A stretch of 64,000 nucleotides of DNA from Paraburkholderia ultramafica (GTDB lineage: Bacteria > Pseudomonadota > Gammaproteobacteria > Burkholderiales > Burkholderiaceae): assembly GCF_902859915.1 (NCBI RefSeq), contig NZ_CADIKK010000004.1:1-64000 (forward strand), in the 5' to 3' direction. This document shows, piece after piece, positions 8,708-18,016 of the stretch. Numbering within the stretch: position 1 is the first letter of the stretch; every line of letters starts with the position of its first letter. Both the position numbers and the translations under genes were made by a program. A model generated the notes under the pieces. That model had not been told where the DNA came from. It saw nothing but the letters and a program-made list of their open reading frames with translations, and did not search any database.

Positions 8708-10872
8708 ACTTCGAACTTCGTCCCCTGAATAACGTCGAGACCTCCTCGAACCCCGAGTTCGCGTGGCTGGCGACCAATGGCGACCCACAGTTCGAACTGA
8801 CGGGCTGGGAAGCGTTGTCCGGATGTGCGGCGCGTATCTCGTTCGAACTCGCGAAAGAAGACATGCCGGCTTCCCCGTGCATGCTCTACGTCGACGCGGG
8901 CGCCGGCATGTCCGAACACACCGCGATCGGTCTCGCGGTCGGCGCTGACGGGACGGTGGATCAGGTCGTGGCGTTTCCGCCGCTGGTCGGGCCGTTGCGC
9001 CTCGACCCGATTGCGCGCTCGGGACTGTTCTCGGTGAAGAACTTCAAGCTCGAGCTGCTTTCGGACGCGCAATGTCCGCAGGAACTGCGCGAACGGGCAC
9101 GCCGGATGGCGTCGTGGCGAGGCGGCGCGCAACCCGCCGCGGCCCCGGCCGTGGGCCACACCTATCAGGAGTGGATCGACGTGCACGAACCGCCCGCGTC
9201 GCTCTACCCCGCATTGCGCGCCCGCTCGAAAACGTGGCAACTGCAACCGCTCGTCAGCATTGTCATGCCGACGTACAACACGCCGGAAAAATGGCTGCGC
9301 ATGGCGATCGATTCGGTCGTCAATCAGGTCTACGAAAACTGGGAATTCTGTATCGCGGACGACTGCTCCAGCAAGCCTGAAGTGAAGGCGGTGCTGGACA
9401 GCTACGCCGCCAAAGACCCGCGCATCAAGGTCGCGTACCGCTCCACCAACGGCCATATCAGCGCGTCGAGCAACACCGCGCTGGAACTGGCGGTGGGCGA
9501 CTTCGTGGGCCTGCTCGACCACGACGACGAACTGCATCCGCTCGCGCTCTACTGCGTCGTCGAACTGATCAACGCGCATCCTGACGCAGCGGTGATCTAT
9601 AGCGACGAAGACAAGATCTCGATCGATGGCGTGCGCTCGGACCCGTACTTCAAATGCGACTTCAACTACGATCTGTTCCTGAGCCAGAACATGATCTCGC
9701 ATTTCGGCGTGTACAAGACCTCGATCATGAAAGAGGTCGGCGGCTTCAGAACCGGCTTTGAAGGATCGCAGGACTACGACCTCGCGTTGCGCGTGCTCGA
9801 TCGCGCCGGTCATCACACGGTGTATCACGTGCCTCGCGCGCTCTACCACTGGCGCATGATTCCCGAAAGCACGGCGGCCGGCCATGAAGCCAAGCCGTAT
9901 GCGCACATCGCCGCGATGCGCGCGCTCGACGAACACCTCGCGCGCAACCAGATCAACGCGCATACCGTCCACGCGCCCGGCACGGACGCTTTCAACAAGG
10001 TCGTGTACGACTTGCCCGAAGTGCTGCCGTCCGTCGAAATCATCATCCCGACGCGCGACTCCGCGGAGCTCGTCGAACAATGCGTGGAATCGGTGCGCCA
10101 GAAGTCGAGCTATCCGAACTTCCGCATCACCATCATCGACAACGGCTCGGTCAAACAGGCAACGCATGACCTGTTCGCGCGCCTGCAACAGGACGAGCGG
10201 ATCAAGGTCGTGCGCGACGACTCGCCGTTCAACTACTCGGCGCTGAACAATCGCGTCGCGCTGGCGAGCACGGCCGACTTTGTCTGTCTGATGAACAACG
10301 ACATCGAAGTGATCAACGCCGACTGGCTCGAAGAGATGGTGTCGGTGGCGCTGCAGGCGAACGTGGGCGCGGTGGGCGCAAAACTGCTGTACCCGGACGA
10401 CACCATCCAGCACGGCGGCGTGGTGCTCGGCGTCGGCGGGATTGCGAGCCATGCGCACAAGCACTTCCCGAACACGGTGCCGGGCTATTTCGCGCGGGCG
10501 CGCCTGCGCAATGCGATGAGCGCCGTGACCGCGGCGTGCCTGCTGATCCGCCACTCGATCTACAAGGAAGTCGGCGGGCTCGACGAGCAGTTGCACGTCG
10601 CCTATAACGACATCGACTTTTGCCTGCGGGTGCGTGAAGCGGGCTATCGCAATGTGTGGACGCCCTACGCCGAGCTCTATCATCACGAGTCGGCTACGCG
10701 CGGCGCCGAAGACACGCCGGAAAAAATCAGCCGCTTCAACCAGGAATCCGAGTTGGTCAGGCAGCGCTGGGGCGCTCTGTTGCTGAACGATCCCTCCTAC
10801 TCGCCCAATCTGACGCTGACCGCCGACGACTTTTCCTTCGCATGGCCTTCAAGGATTGCAAATCTTGGCTAA
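8704..10872 (+). CDS. tandem-domain GT2 glycosyltransferase
   Basis: 722 residues from the ATG that overlaps the previous stop; the frame stays open far upstream, but that part is a shadow of the preceding gene. Residues 1-170 form an unassigned N-terminal domain. From about residue 180 comes a GT-A domain (LVSIVMPTYNTPEKWL, then LLDHDDELHPLAL with the DxD-like metal site). From about residue 440 comes a second GT-A domain (VEIIIPTRDSAELVEQ, then LMNNDIEVINADWLEEM). Two catalytic domains in one chain suggest it adds two residues or polymerises a disaccharide in the cytoplasm. Family members of this size occur in O-antigen and rhamnan clusters. Confidence 0.88.
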   Translation: MNFELRPLNNVETSSNPEFAWLATNGDPQFELTGWEALSGCAARISFELAKEDMPASPCMLYVDAGAGMSEHTAIGLAVGADGTVDQVVAFPPLVGPLRLDPIARSGLFSVKNFKLELLSDAQCPQELRERARRMASWRGGAQPAAAPAVGHTYQEWIDVHEPPASLYPALRARSKTWQLQPLVSIVMPTYNTPEKWLRMAIDSVVNQVYENWEFCIADDCSSKPEVKAVLDSYAAKDPRIKVAYRSTNGHISASSNTALELAVGDFVGLLDHDDELHPLALYCVVELINAHPDAAVIYSDEDKISIDGVRSDPYFKCDFNYDLFLSQNMISHFGVYKTSIMKEVGGFRTGFEGSQDYDLALRVLDRAGHHTVYHVPRALYHWRMIPESTAAGHEAKPYAHIAAMRALDEHLARNQINAHTVHAPGTDAFNKVVYDLPEVLPSVEIIIPTRDSAELVEQCVESVRQKSSYPNFRITIIDNGSVKQATHDLFARLQQDERIKVVRDDSPFNYSALNNRVALASTADFVCLMNNDIEVINADWLEEMVSVALQANVGAVGAKLLYPDDTIQHGGVVLGVGGIASHAHKHFPNTVPGYFARARLRNAMSAVTAACLLIRHSIYKEVGGLDEQLHVAYNDIDFCLRVREAGYRNVWTPYAELYHHESATRGAEDTPEKISRFNQESELVRQRWGALLLNDPSYSPNLTLTADDFSFAWPSRIANLG

Positions 10873-13800
10873 TCTGGGACCGAAAAAGAACAAGACGGGG
10901 TGGCTGGCAGAGTACCGGCACCCGTCGCCGACAGAGCTTTTCTGCCTGCCGAGCGCGATCTACTTTCTGATGAAGTTCAGAGCCGATCTCGCGCCCTTCA
11001 ATTCCAAGGCGCTCGACGATCGGATCACGCTGTACTTCTGGTGGGAAATGACGGCGCGTGAGACGTATCCGGACTTCGACTGGGTACTTCGAGAGGAAGA
11101 TCTGGAATATCTGCGTCAGCTCGACAACGACACGCTGATCGAGCGGCATCCGGGCGCGCTCACGTACTGGCTGGGCACGACTTTGCCGAGCGTACTCGAC
11201 ACGAAGCAACTCGACGAGACACTGCTCGAACCGCAAACCGTATTCGAAGAAGCCGGCCTGCAATTGCCGAAGCTGATCACCATGATCGTGGCCAACCGCG
11301 GCGATCTTTCGCAGGCGTTCAAGCTGGACACGCTGAGCGGCTATCTGAATTGCCTCGACTGGTGGGAAGCGCATGGTCAGGATGCGAGCCCGAGAGTGAC
11401 GTGGCGCCCGCCCGTTTCGTGGCCCGCACTGCTGGAGCCGATCGACGACCCCAGGTCCGGCACCATGCCCTTTCCGCGCTTTCTCGCGCTCATTACGACC
11501 GAGCGGCACGATCTGCGCAGCGCGTTTGACCTGAATACCTTGATTGGCCGGCTCGAATGTCTGAGCTGGTGGGCAGATCACGGCCATCGCGAGTATTTGC
11601 GGATCAAATGGTCGCAACCGCCGATCGGCGGCGCCATGGTCGAGCCGGAGCAGCCCCCCGTCGACGATGGCCCGCATGTGCCGCGCTTCCTCTCGCAGAT
11701 CGTCGACGAACGGCCGGACCTGCAAGCCGCGTTCGGTCCGCTGCAGTCTTTTACCGGACGGCTGAATTGCCTGTCGTGGTGGCTCGAACACGGCCAATTC
11801 CAGTATCGGGCGATCAAGTGGGTGCCGCCCACCGTACCCGCGCCGCTGTTCGAGATGGAATGGGGCGAACATCCGGACTGGCTGCCGGTGCCCCGATTCC
11901 TGCGCTTGATCCGCGAGGAGTGGCCGGATTTGCAGGCGCTCTGCCCGCTGGACAGTTTCATCGGCCGCCTCAAATGCCTGTCGTGGTGGGTCGAACACGG
12001 GGAGCGGCAATTCCCGGTGATTCACTGGGTCGCCCCCGCGTTGGGTGAAGACCTGTTCAGGATGGAAGCCGGCGAGCAATGCGCTCTGCCGCTGCTGCCC
12101 CGCTTTCTGACTCTGATCCGCAATGAGCGGCCCGACCTTCAGGCGGACTTCGATCTGGACAGTTTCAGTCAACGCCTGGGTCTCCTTTCGTGGTGGGACA
12201 AAGACGGGCACAACGAGTATCACGCGATCAAATGGTCGGCCGCCGGCTTGCCCGGATTGTTGGAGCCGATCGACGACCCCCAGTCCGGCGCCATGCCCTT
12301 GCCGCGCTTTCTCGCGCTCATTACGGCCGAGCGGGCCGATCTGCGCGGCGCCTACGATCTGAATACGCTTACCGGCAGGCTCGCGTGCCTCACCTGGTGG
12401 GAAGAACATGGCCACCGCGAGTATTCGCTGATCAAGTGGGCGCCGGCGCCGATCGGCAGCGCCATGCTCGAACCCGAGCAGCCCGCCGTCAACGACGGCC
12501 CCGACGTACCGCGCTTCATCGCCCAGATCGTCAGGGAGCGGCCGGATTTGCGGACGTTCTGTGCGCAGAACAGTTTTATCGGACGTGTCAACGCCCTGTC
12601 GTGGTGGGTCGACCATGGGCAGTTTCAATATCCGGCCATTCACTGGGTCCCGCCGGCGTTGAGCGAAGACCTGCTCAGGATGGAACCCGGCCAGCAATGC
12701 ACTCTGCCGCTGCTGCCCCGGTTTCTGTTGTTGATCTGGAAGGCGCGGCCCGACCTTCAGGAATCGTTCAATCTGGACAGCTTCAGCCACCGCCTGGGCC
12801 TCATTTCGTGGTGGGACAGAGACGGACAGCGCGAGTACCACGCGATCAAATGGTCGGCGACCCGCTTGTCCGAAGTATTGGCCAGCATCGACGACGAGCA
12901 GCCGGCCGACGACTCTTTGCTGCCACGCTTTCTCGTTCTGATCGCGAGCGACCGCGCCGATCTGCGCAGCGTGTACGACATCAACACCGAAGCGGGCCGC
13001 GACCAGCTCGCGGCGTGGTGGAACGAATGGGGCGAAGCCGAATACCCGTTGCTGGGATCGCTCAAGGTGCGGTGGGTCGACAGCACCGGCGACAGCGATG
13101 ATGACGAGCGCGAGCCCGCGCGCTATCACGCCCGAGTCGAAGGTGTCGGATACGAACACGGCGTGAACGTGATCGGCTTCCCGCAAGGCGTGCTCGGCCT
13201 CGGCGAAGATGCGCGCATGGCCGCGCGCGTGTTCCAGTTGACGTCCACGCCGGTCGCGCTGATCAATGCGCCGATGTCGGGGCCGGCGAAGCTGGACCAC
13301 TCGGTCGACCACCTGATCCGCGACGAGCTCAAATACCGCATCAGCCTGATCTGCCTGCCGGCGCCGGAGATGGTGCGCCTTGCGCTGGAGGGCGGCCGTA
13401 AATTGATCGATGCGCCGACTCACAAGATCGGCGCGTGGCCCTGGGAACTGCCCCACTGGCCGAGCGCGTTCGGCAAGGTGCATCAGATGGTCGACGAGAT
13501 CTGGGCGCAGAGCCGCTTCGTCCAGAGCGTCTACAGCCGCCTTGGCGACACGCCCGTCTATCACATGCCGATGGCGGTCGAAGTGCCCGCTCCAGTGGAC
13601 CCGAAACGTGAACGGTTTGGGCTGCCGTCGAACGAGTTTTTGTTCTACCTGATGTTCGACGGCAACTCGTGGCTGAGCCGCAAGAACCCGCTCGCCGGCG
13701 TGCAAGCGTTCAAGCAGGCGTTCGGCAAGCACTCGCCGGGCGTCGGGCTCGTCATCAAGGCGATGAACGTGCGTGACGACGACCCTGTCTGGCGTGCCGT

Positions 13801-14266
13801 CCTCGAACTGGCCGCGGGAGATAGCCGGATTCACATCGTGTCCGAGCGTCTGAGCCGTCAGGACTCGACCGACTTCATGGCCTGCTGCGACGCCTACATT
13901 TCACTGCATCGCAGCGAGGGCTTCGGCCGCGTGATCGCCGAAGCGATGGCGTTGGGGCAGCCCGTCGTGGCCACCAACTTCTCCGGCAATGTCGACTTCT
14001 GCGAACCCGACACCGCGTTCCTCGTGGATGGCGAGCTCATCCCGCTGCGCCCCGGCGACTATCTGTTCTCCGAAGGCCAGTATTGGTGCGATCCGGACGT
14101 CTCGATCGCGGCTGAACAGCTCAAGCGCATGATCGACGATGTGCCGCTGCGCGAGCGCATCGCGCAGGCGGGCAAGGCACGCGTCGAGCGTGACTACTCA
14201 GTTGAAGCGGTCGCCCGCGCCTATGCGCGACGGTTGGCCGCCATTGCGGAGGCAAAGGCAAAATGA
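10865..14266 (+). CDS. large GT-B glycosyltransferase with N-terminal array of ~70-residue repeats
   Basis: About 1133 residues. I choose the TTG at 10865 because AAGGA at 10851-10855 lies nine bases upstream; a TTG at 10856 is the alternative. Residues 1-740 are an array of about ten units. Each begins PRFLxLIxxxRxDL, continues with a Gly-Arg-Leu helix, and ends xLSWWxxHGxxxYxxIKW. The first unit is degenerate. The C-terminal 390 residues form a GT-B domain: IGFPQGVLGLGEDAR at the acceptor side, DGNSWLSRKNPLAG at the donor side, and HRSEGFGRVIAEAMALG as the donor-binding motif. The gene overlaps the previous one by eight bases. The repeats may act as a scaffold or glycan-binding spacer; that is inference. 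Confidence 0.8.
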   Translation: MANLGPKKNKTGWLAEYRHPSPTELFCLPSAIYFLMKFRADLAPFNSKALDDRITLYFWWEMTARETYPDFDWVLREEDLEYLRQLDNDTLIERHPGALTYWLGTTLPSVLDTKQLDETLLEPQTVFEEAGLQLPKLITMIVANRGDLSQAFKLDTLSGYLNCLDWWEAHGQDASPRVTWRPPVSWPALLEPIDDPRSGTMPFPRFLALITTERHDLRSAFDLNTLIGRLECLSWWADHGHREYLRIKWSQPPIGGAMVEPEQPPVDDGPHVPRFLSQIVDERPDLQAAFGPLQSFTGRLNCLSWWLEHGQFQYRAIKWVPPTVPAPLFEMEWGEHPDWLPVPRFLRLIREEWPDLQALCPLDSFIGRLKCLSWWVEHGERQFPVIHWVAPALGEDLFRMEAGEQCALPLLPRFLTLIRNERPDLQADFDLDSFSQRLGLLSWWDKDGHNEYHAIKWSAAGLPGLLEPIDDPQSGAMPLPRFLALITAERADLRGAYDLNTLTGRLACLTWWEEHGHREYSLIKWAPAPIGSAMLEPEQPAVNDGPDVPRFIAQIVRERPDLRTFCAQNSFIGRVNALSWWVDHGQFQYPAIHWVPPALSEDLLRMEPGQQCTLPLLPRFLLLIWKARPDLQESFNLDSFSHRLGLISWWDRDGQREYHAIKWSATRLSEVLASIDDEQPADDSLLPRFLVLIASDRADLRSVYDINTEAGRDQLAAWWNEWGEAEYPLLGSLKVRWVDSTGDSDDDEREPARYHARVEGVGYEHGVNVIGFPQGVLGLGEDARMAARVFQLTSTPVALINAPMSGPAKLDHSVDHLIRDELKYRISLICLPAPEMVRLALEGGRKLIDAPTHKIGAWPWELPHWPSAFGKVHQMVDEIWAQSRFVQSVYSRLGDTPVYHMPMAVEVPAPVDPKRERFGLPSNEFLFYLMFDGNSWLSRKNPLAGVQAFKQAFGKHSPGVGLVIKAMNVRDDDPVWRAVLELAAGDSRIHIVSERLSRQDSTDFMACCDAYISLHRSEGFGRVIAEAMALGQPVVATNFSGNVDFCEPDTAFLVDGELIPLRPGDYLFSEGQYWCDPDVSIAAEQLKRMIDDVPLRERIAQAGKARVERDYSVEAVARAYARRLAAIAEAKAK
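11275..13070 (+). repeat. coding array of nine clear ~210-base repeats with internal block duplication
   Basis: Nine clear units of about 205-215 bases encode the PRFL...SWW...IKW module. Unit order shows a larger duplication. The unit near 11450-11660 and the one near 12260-12475 share nearly identical DNA (GAGCCGATCGACGACCCC and CCGCGCTTTCTCGCGCTCAT occur in both). Their C-terminal linkers (EPEQP-x-V-x-DGP) and following units also match pairwise. This points to expansion by unequal recombination. Confidence 0.85.
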
Positions 14267-15378
14267 CGCTGCGGGTGTGTGCTCCGGATATCTTCTCGGG
14301 CGATGCGGTGGGCAACCACTGCATCGGCTTCGTTCGAATGGCTGAGCGTCTAGGCCTCCAGGCCGAACTCTACGCACAGGGCTTCGATCCAGGAACATCC
14401 GGAGTCCAGCCGCTTGAAACGTTGTTCGCCAGCGTAGCTCAGGAAGACATCGTCCTTCTGAGTTACTCGATCTTCGATCCGTATCTCGAACAGATCCTCG
14501 CGCTGGACTGCAAGAAGATCTGCTATTTCCACGGGGTGACCGACCCTCAACTGCTGCGTGCGCTCGAACCGCGCACTGCGCAGTTGTGCGAGAAGGCGCT
14601 GATGCAACTGCCGTTGCTCGCGGGTTTCGATCTCGTCGTCGCGAATTCTCAAAGCACCGCGGAAAGCCTTTCCGGCATTCTCGATGCGAGCGCGGTGAAA
14701 GTCGTCCCGCCGATCTTCGCGGACATGCCGGTCTTCAGGCGCGAGCCGCCACGCAGTGGACGCAAATGGCGCGAGCCGAATCTGCTGATGGTCGGCCGCG
14801 TGGTGCCGCACAAGCGTATTGAAGACGGCATCGACATTCTGTCGCTGCTGAAACAGCGTGAACTCGCCGCGACACTGACTATCGTCGGTAGCGCGCCGAA
14901 CTACGATTATGAGAAGTTCCTGATCAATCACGCGCGACGCCTGGGCGTGCTGGAACAGGTCGATTTCAAGGGCATGCTCGACGACGCCGATCTGTTCGAG
15001 TGTTACGAGTCCACCAGTGCGCTACTCGCGATGAGCCGGCATGAAGGGTTCTGCGTGCCGGTGCTCGAGGCCATGCATTTCGGCAAGCCGGTGTTCGTTC
15101 GCGGCGGCACGGCCGCCCAGGAGATTTGCCCGCCAGACTGCGTGTTCGACGCCGATACCGCTCTCGCTGCATGGGTGCCGGCCGTGATGGCGCGCTTCAG
15201 CCAATCCGCCGGTCGAATTCCGACCGATGCGGCTTATGTGAAACACGCGGACGGCGTGCTGCAACGTGCAAGCGACGGCGTCTGGCGGGACATACTTGCT
15301 GGTGTTGGCGTTGGCGCAGCGAAAGCGGCCGCGCGAGCGCGCGCGAGTTCCACAGCCGCGCCTGTCGGCAAGCAATAG
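14263..15378 (+). CDS. glycosyltransferase, GT-B fold (GT4/group 1)
   Basis: 371 residues. It starts MTLRVCAPDIFSGDAVGNH, with the acceptor-domain glycine loop, and contains FHGVTDPQLL and VANSQSTAESL. The donor domain has LLMVGRVVPHKRIEDGI and MSRHEGFCVPVLEAMHFGKP with the conserved E-x7-E pattern. The start overlaps the previous stop (ATGA), so it is translationally coupled to the repeat-bearing transferase. The C-terminal 30 residues are Ala-rich and low-complexity, perhaps disordered. Last gene of the plus-strand operon, converging on the minus-strand set ending at 15453; no clear hairpin is visible in the 74-base gap. Confidence 0.85.
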   Translation: MTLRVCAPDIFSGDAVGNHCIGFVRMAERLGLQAELYAQGFDPGTSGVQPLETLFASVAQEDIVLLSYSIFDPYLEQILALDCKKICYFHGVTDPQLLRALEPRTAQLCEKALMQLPLLAGFDLVVANSQSTAESLSGILDASAVKVVPPIFADMPVFRREPPRSGRKWREPNLLMVGRVVPHKRIEDGIDILSLLKQRELAATLTIVGSAPNYDYEKFLINHARRLGVLEQVDFKGMLDDADLFECYESTSALLAMSRHEGFCVPVLEAMHFGKPVFVRGGTAAQEICPPDCVFDADTALAAWVPAVMARFSQSAGRIPTDAAYVKHADGVLQRASDGVWRDILAGVGVGAAKAAARARASSTAAPVGKQ

Positions 15379-15452
15379 CCAGCGAGGCGCGCGCTAGACT
15401 GATCGGGGCGCGTAGCCCGAGTCACGCGCCAACACTCATCCGCTGCATGCGG

Positions 15453-16343
15453 CTACTTGCCCTTCCTTTCGAAATCGATCGGCGCCCCGGTATGCGGGTG
15501 CGGATTGAACGAAAAGTGCGCATGCACGTACTTCTGCGACAGCGTGCACAGCAAATCCATCAACGCGATCTGCCCGGACGGAAAGACCTCCTCCCGATCC
15601 GCGGCGTCGATCGGCTTTTGCATATACCGCACGATATCTTTTTCGAAATCGCTGACGCAATAGTCGAGAACCTTGTCGCCTTCAATGGGATAGGCGGCCA
15701 CCTTCACCTCTCGATGCAGCGAAAGATAGGTACTGAACAGACGCTCGGCGACGAACGGAAGAAACGGCGCGTCGTCCGAGTGGATGGTGGGTTCCAGTAC
15801 CGCACGCGCCGCTTCGCTGTCGCCGCGGGTTTCAAGAAAGGTGGCGATCGGCACCAGCACCTTGCCGACATAGCGCTCCCAGAAAGACTGCGAGCCGACC
15901 CAGAAATTGCAATAACACAGGGTGTCCGCTGACTGCCGAGGCGCCTCGCGCAAGTTCCACGGAATCTCGCACGCGTCGAGCAGCAACTGGCTGCGTTCCA
16001 CCAGCCCAGGGTGGGCATGCTCACCCTGCATCCACGCGTTGAACGAGAAATACACCAGTTGCGGAAAAGGATTGATCAGACAGACATCGGCATCGAGGTT
16101 GGCCTGCACGAACTCCAGAAACCGGCTGCCGTCGATCTGCGCCTTCAGCGCAAATTTCGGCGAAAAGAGGCCGGTGAATTCCTGCTGCAAGTGCATGCCC
16201 TTCCGGTACATGTCGACCAGAATATAAAATTCGCGCCACGCAGCATGAGCGTTGTCTCGAAGCACGAGCGGATGGAAGGCCTTTTCAGAGAGAACCTGTC
16301 CCGGCGCGTAAATCGGCTCATAGATCTTGATGGATGCGCTCAT
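15453..16343 (-). CDS. conserved-looking protein of unknown function in polysaccharide cluster
   Basis: 296 residues; I do not recognise the family. It is soluble with no signal peptide. Distinctive stretches are GLFSPKFALKAQIDGSRF, DADVCLINPFPQLVYFSFN, WMQGEHAHPGL and CYCNFWVGSQSFWERY. The last resembles the way uncharacterised sugar-transferase-like proteins describe a fixed set of acidic and aromatic contacts, so a GT-A-like fold is possible but unproven. Its ATG overlaps the stop of the upstream histidine phosphatase gene (ATGA), so the two are co-translated and probably work on the same glycan. Confidence 0.6.
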   Translation of the reverse strand: MSASIKIYEPIYAPGQVLSEKAFHPLVLRDNAHAAWREFYILVDMYRKGMHLQQEFTGLFSPKFALKAQIDGSRFLEFVQANLDADVCLINPFPQLVYFSFNAWMQGEHAHPGLVERSQLLLDACEIPWNLREAPRQSADTLCYCNFWVGSQSFWERYVGKVLVPIATFLETRGDSEAARAVLEPTIHSDDAPFLPFVAERLFSTYLSLHREVKVAAYPIEGDKVLDYCVSDFEKDIVRYMQKPIDAADREEVFPSGQIALMDLLCTLSQKYVHAHFSFNPHPHTGAPIDFERKGK

Positions 16344-16930
16344 GACAGCCCTGCGATCTGAAGATAGAAATTACCGGTGTGCACGTTGCGCCGGAAGATC
16401 GTGATCGATGCGTTCGGCACCAGCACGTTAGGAAATCTGGACAACGGAATGTTCAGCAGGTACTGCGAAATCACCGAAATCGGTCCGGCATGACAGACGG
16501 CGGCCATCAAGCCTGGCGTATCGGCCTGCCGCAGAAATTCCTCTTCGACCCAGTTCACGGAACGCGCGGCCAACTCGAGGTGCGACTCGCCCCCTTCATA
16601 GCGGTCCGACAGATGTTTGCCCCACTCGGGGAAGGTCTGACGAAAGTCTTCGGCTTTCCACGTCGCGAACCGTCCGGCATTGGTTTCGCCGAGACGCTTG
16701 TCGACGGTCCAGTCGCGCTTGTCCTTGAACAGCACTTCGGTGGTTTGCAGCGCACGCAGCCACGGACTGGAAAAGACGCGGTCCGGCACGAGGCCGTGGT
16801 TTTCCATCAGCGTGCGTAGCTTCGCGGCCTGCTGCATGCCGTGCTCCGTCAACCCGTCCTGTTCGGTCGAGTTGAGCAGGCCGGCAACGTTGCCGAACGA
16901 TTGGCCATGGCGAATTAAAAGAAGATCCAT
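16340..16930 (-). CDS. histidine phosphatase superfamily protein (phosphoglycerate-mutase-like)
   Basis: 196 residues. The N-terminus MDLLLIRHGQSFGN holds the catalytic RHG motif (His8). The second conserved His lies in AVCHAGPIS near residue 155, and WLRALQTTEVL supplies the usual conserved Arg. Members hydrolyse phosphate from sugars, nucleotides or proteins. Placement between glycosyltransferases suggests a phosphosugar or polyprenyl-phosphate-linked substrate, but this is inference. It is separated by six bases from the upstream glycosyltransferase and overlaps the downstream unknown gene. Confidence 0.8.
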   Translation of the reverse strand: MDLLLIRHGQSFGNVAGLLNSTEQDGLTEHGMQQAAKLRTLMENHGLVPDRVFSSPWLRALQTTEVLFKDKRDWTVDKRLGETNAGRFATWKAEDFRQTFPEWGKHLSDRYEGGESHLELAARSVNWVEEEFLRQADTPGLMAAVCHAGPISVISQYLLNIPLSRFPNVLVPNASITIFRRNVHTGNFYLQIAGLS

Positions 16931-16936
16931 AGTGGG

Positions 16937-18016
16937 CTAGCGGCGTAAAGACGTGGGATCGGGCAAGGCCTTCAGGAACATCGTCGAAATGTGCCGGACG
17001 CTGAAACGGTCGAATACGTCGGCATAGGCATTCATGCGAATCGATTGCCGAAGCCCGGCGTCATCAAGCATCTCTTCCAGCGCCTGCGTCCAGCTCTGCG
17101 CATTGTTCGACGCGATATACCCCGTCACACGATGCTTCACGTTCTCACGATAAGTTGGGCAGTCGGAATAGATGCTCGGAATGCCGAGGCTTCCATAATC
17201 CGCATATTTGATCGGCGACTTGCACGAATTGAAGAACAACGTATCGGGATCTTCTTCCGCACCGAGCGGAACGATCGCGAAGGTATAGCCTTCGTCGCGA
17301 ATGGCCTGCTTGTATTCGAGGTTGCCCCGGCTGCCACGATGCGTCATGCGGGGAATCGAATTCAGTTCCGGGAACGGGTCACCCCAGAAGTCGATCGACA
17401 GGTTCTCGTGGCGCGTGATGAAGCTGCGCAAGGTGGCGAAGAAATCTTTTCTGAAATTGACCAGCTTGATGCCGTCGAGATTGGAGAAGATTATTTTCGG
17501 CGGCTGCTTTTCCGTCCAGAGTTCGGGCGAGAGATCGAAAGCCTGATGATCGAATCCGTTGGGAATGATCAGCACGTCCGAGCGCCGCACTTTGCGCATA
17601 CGCTCCTGCAGCAACTGGTTCGACGCGGTGGCCGCGCTCGCCTCGCGAATCATCGCGAGCACGTTGTAAAGCACGTCCTCGTTCATTTCGAGGACGCTCC
17701 ACGAAGGCAGATCGAGCAGCCAGTCGTCCAGATCGTAGATCGTATGGAGACCGAGTTCGTTCGCCATCCGCATGATCTTCAGCGAGAGGTTCGATACATG
17801 CTTGTTGAACAGCACCACGTCGAAGCGATGCAGGTGACTGACCCCGACTTCCTCCTCCGAAATCTGCTCCCATTCGATAAGCTGACGCCGCTGCATGTAG
17901 GTAAGCAAAGGCGCAAACCGCGCGCCGATCGTGCGAGACTTCATTCGCCCATCGGTCATGGATCGCCGCTGAACGACAAGCAGGCGAGGAATCTTAGTAA
18001 TTTGTGAGGCCGGCAT
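16937..18016 (-). CDS. glycosyltransferase-like protein (group 1 type)
   Basis: 359 residues. Helpful segments are YDLDDWLLDLPSWSV (a region seen in group 1 transferases acting on surface glycans), IPNGFDHQAFDL, SNLDGIKLVNFRKDFF at the start of the donor domain, and FNSCKSPIKYADYGSLGIP, where the usual donor-binding E-x7-E is replaced by a K-Y-A-D-Y-G-SLGIP form. The start overlaps the upstream glycosyltransferase gene by 23 bases. Donor and acceptor cannot be assigned. Confidence 0.75.
   Translation of the reverse strand: MPASQITKIPRLLVVQRRSMTDGRMKSRTIGARFAPLLTYMQRRQLIEWEQISEEEVGVSHLHRFDVVLFNKHVSNLSLKIMRMANELGLHTIYDLDDWLLDLPSWSVLEMNEDVLYNVLAMIREASAATASNQLLQERMRKVRRSDVLIIPNGFDHQAFDLSPELWTEKQPPKIIFSNLDGIKLVNFRKDFFATLRSFITRHENLSIDFWGDPFPELNSIPRMTHRGSRGNLEYKQAIRDEGYTFAIVPLGAEEDPDTLFFNSCKSPIKYADYGSLGIPSIYSDCPTYRENVKHRVTGYIASNNAQSWTQALEEMLDDAGLRQSIRMNAYADVFDRFSVRHISTMFLKALPDPTSLRR

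Noticed and set aside
10757..13834. A 1025-residue minus-strand open frame opposite the repeat-bearing glycosyltransferase
   Set aside because: It is antisense to a gene with clear repeats and a GT-B domain; its translation is Arg/Gln-rich without family motifs. Long antisense frames are expected at this GC content and the repeat copies keep it open.
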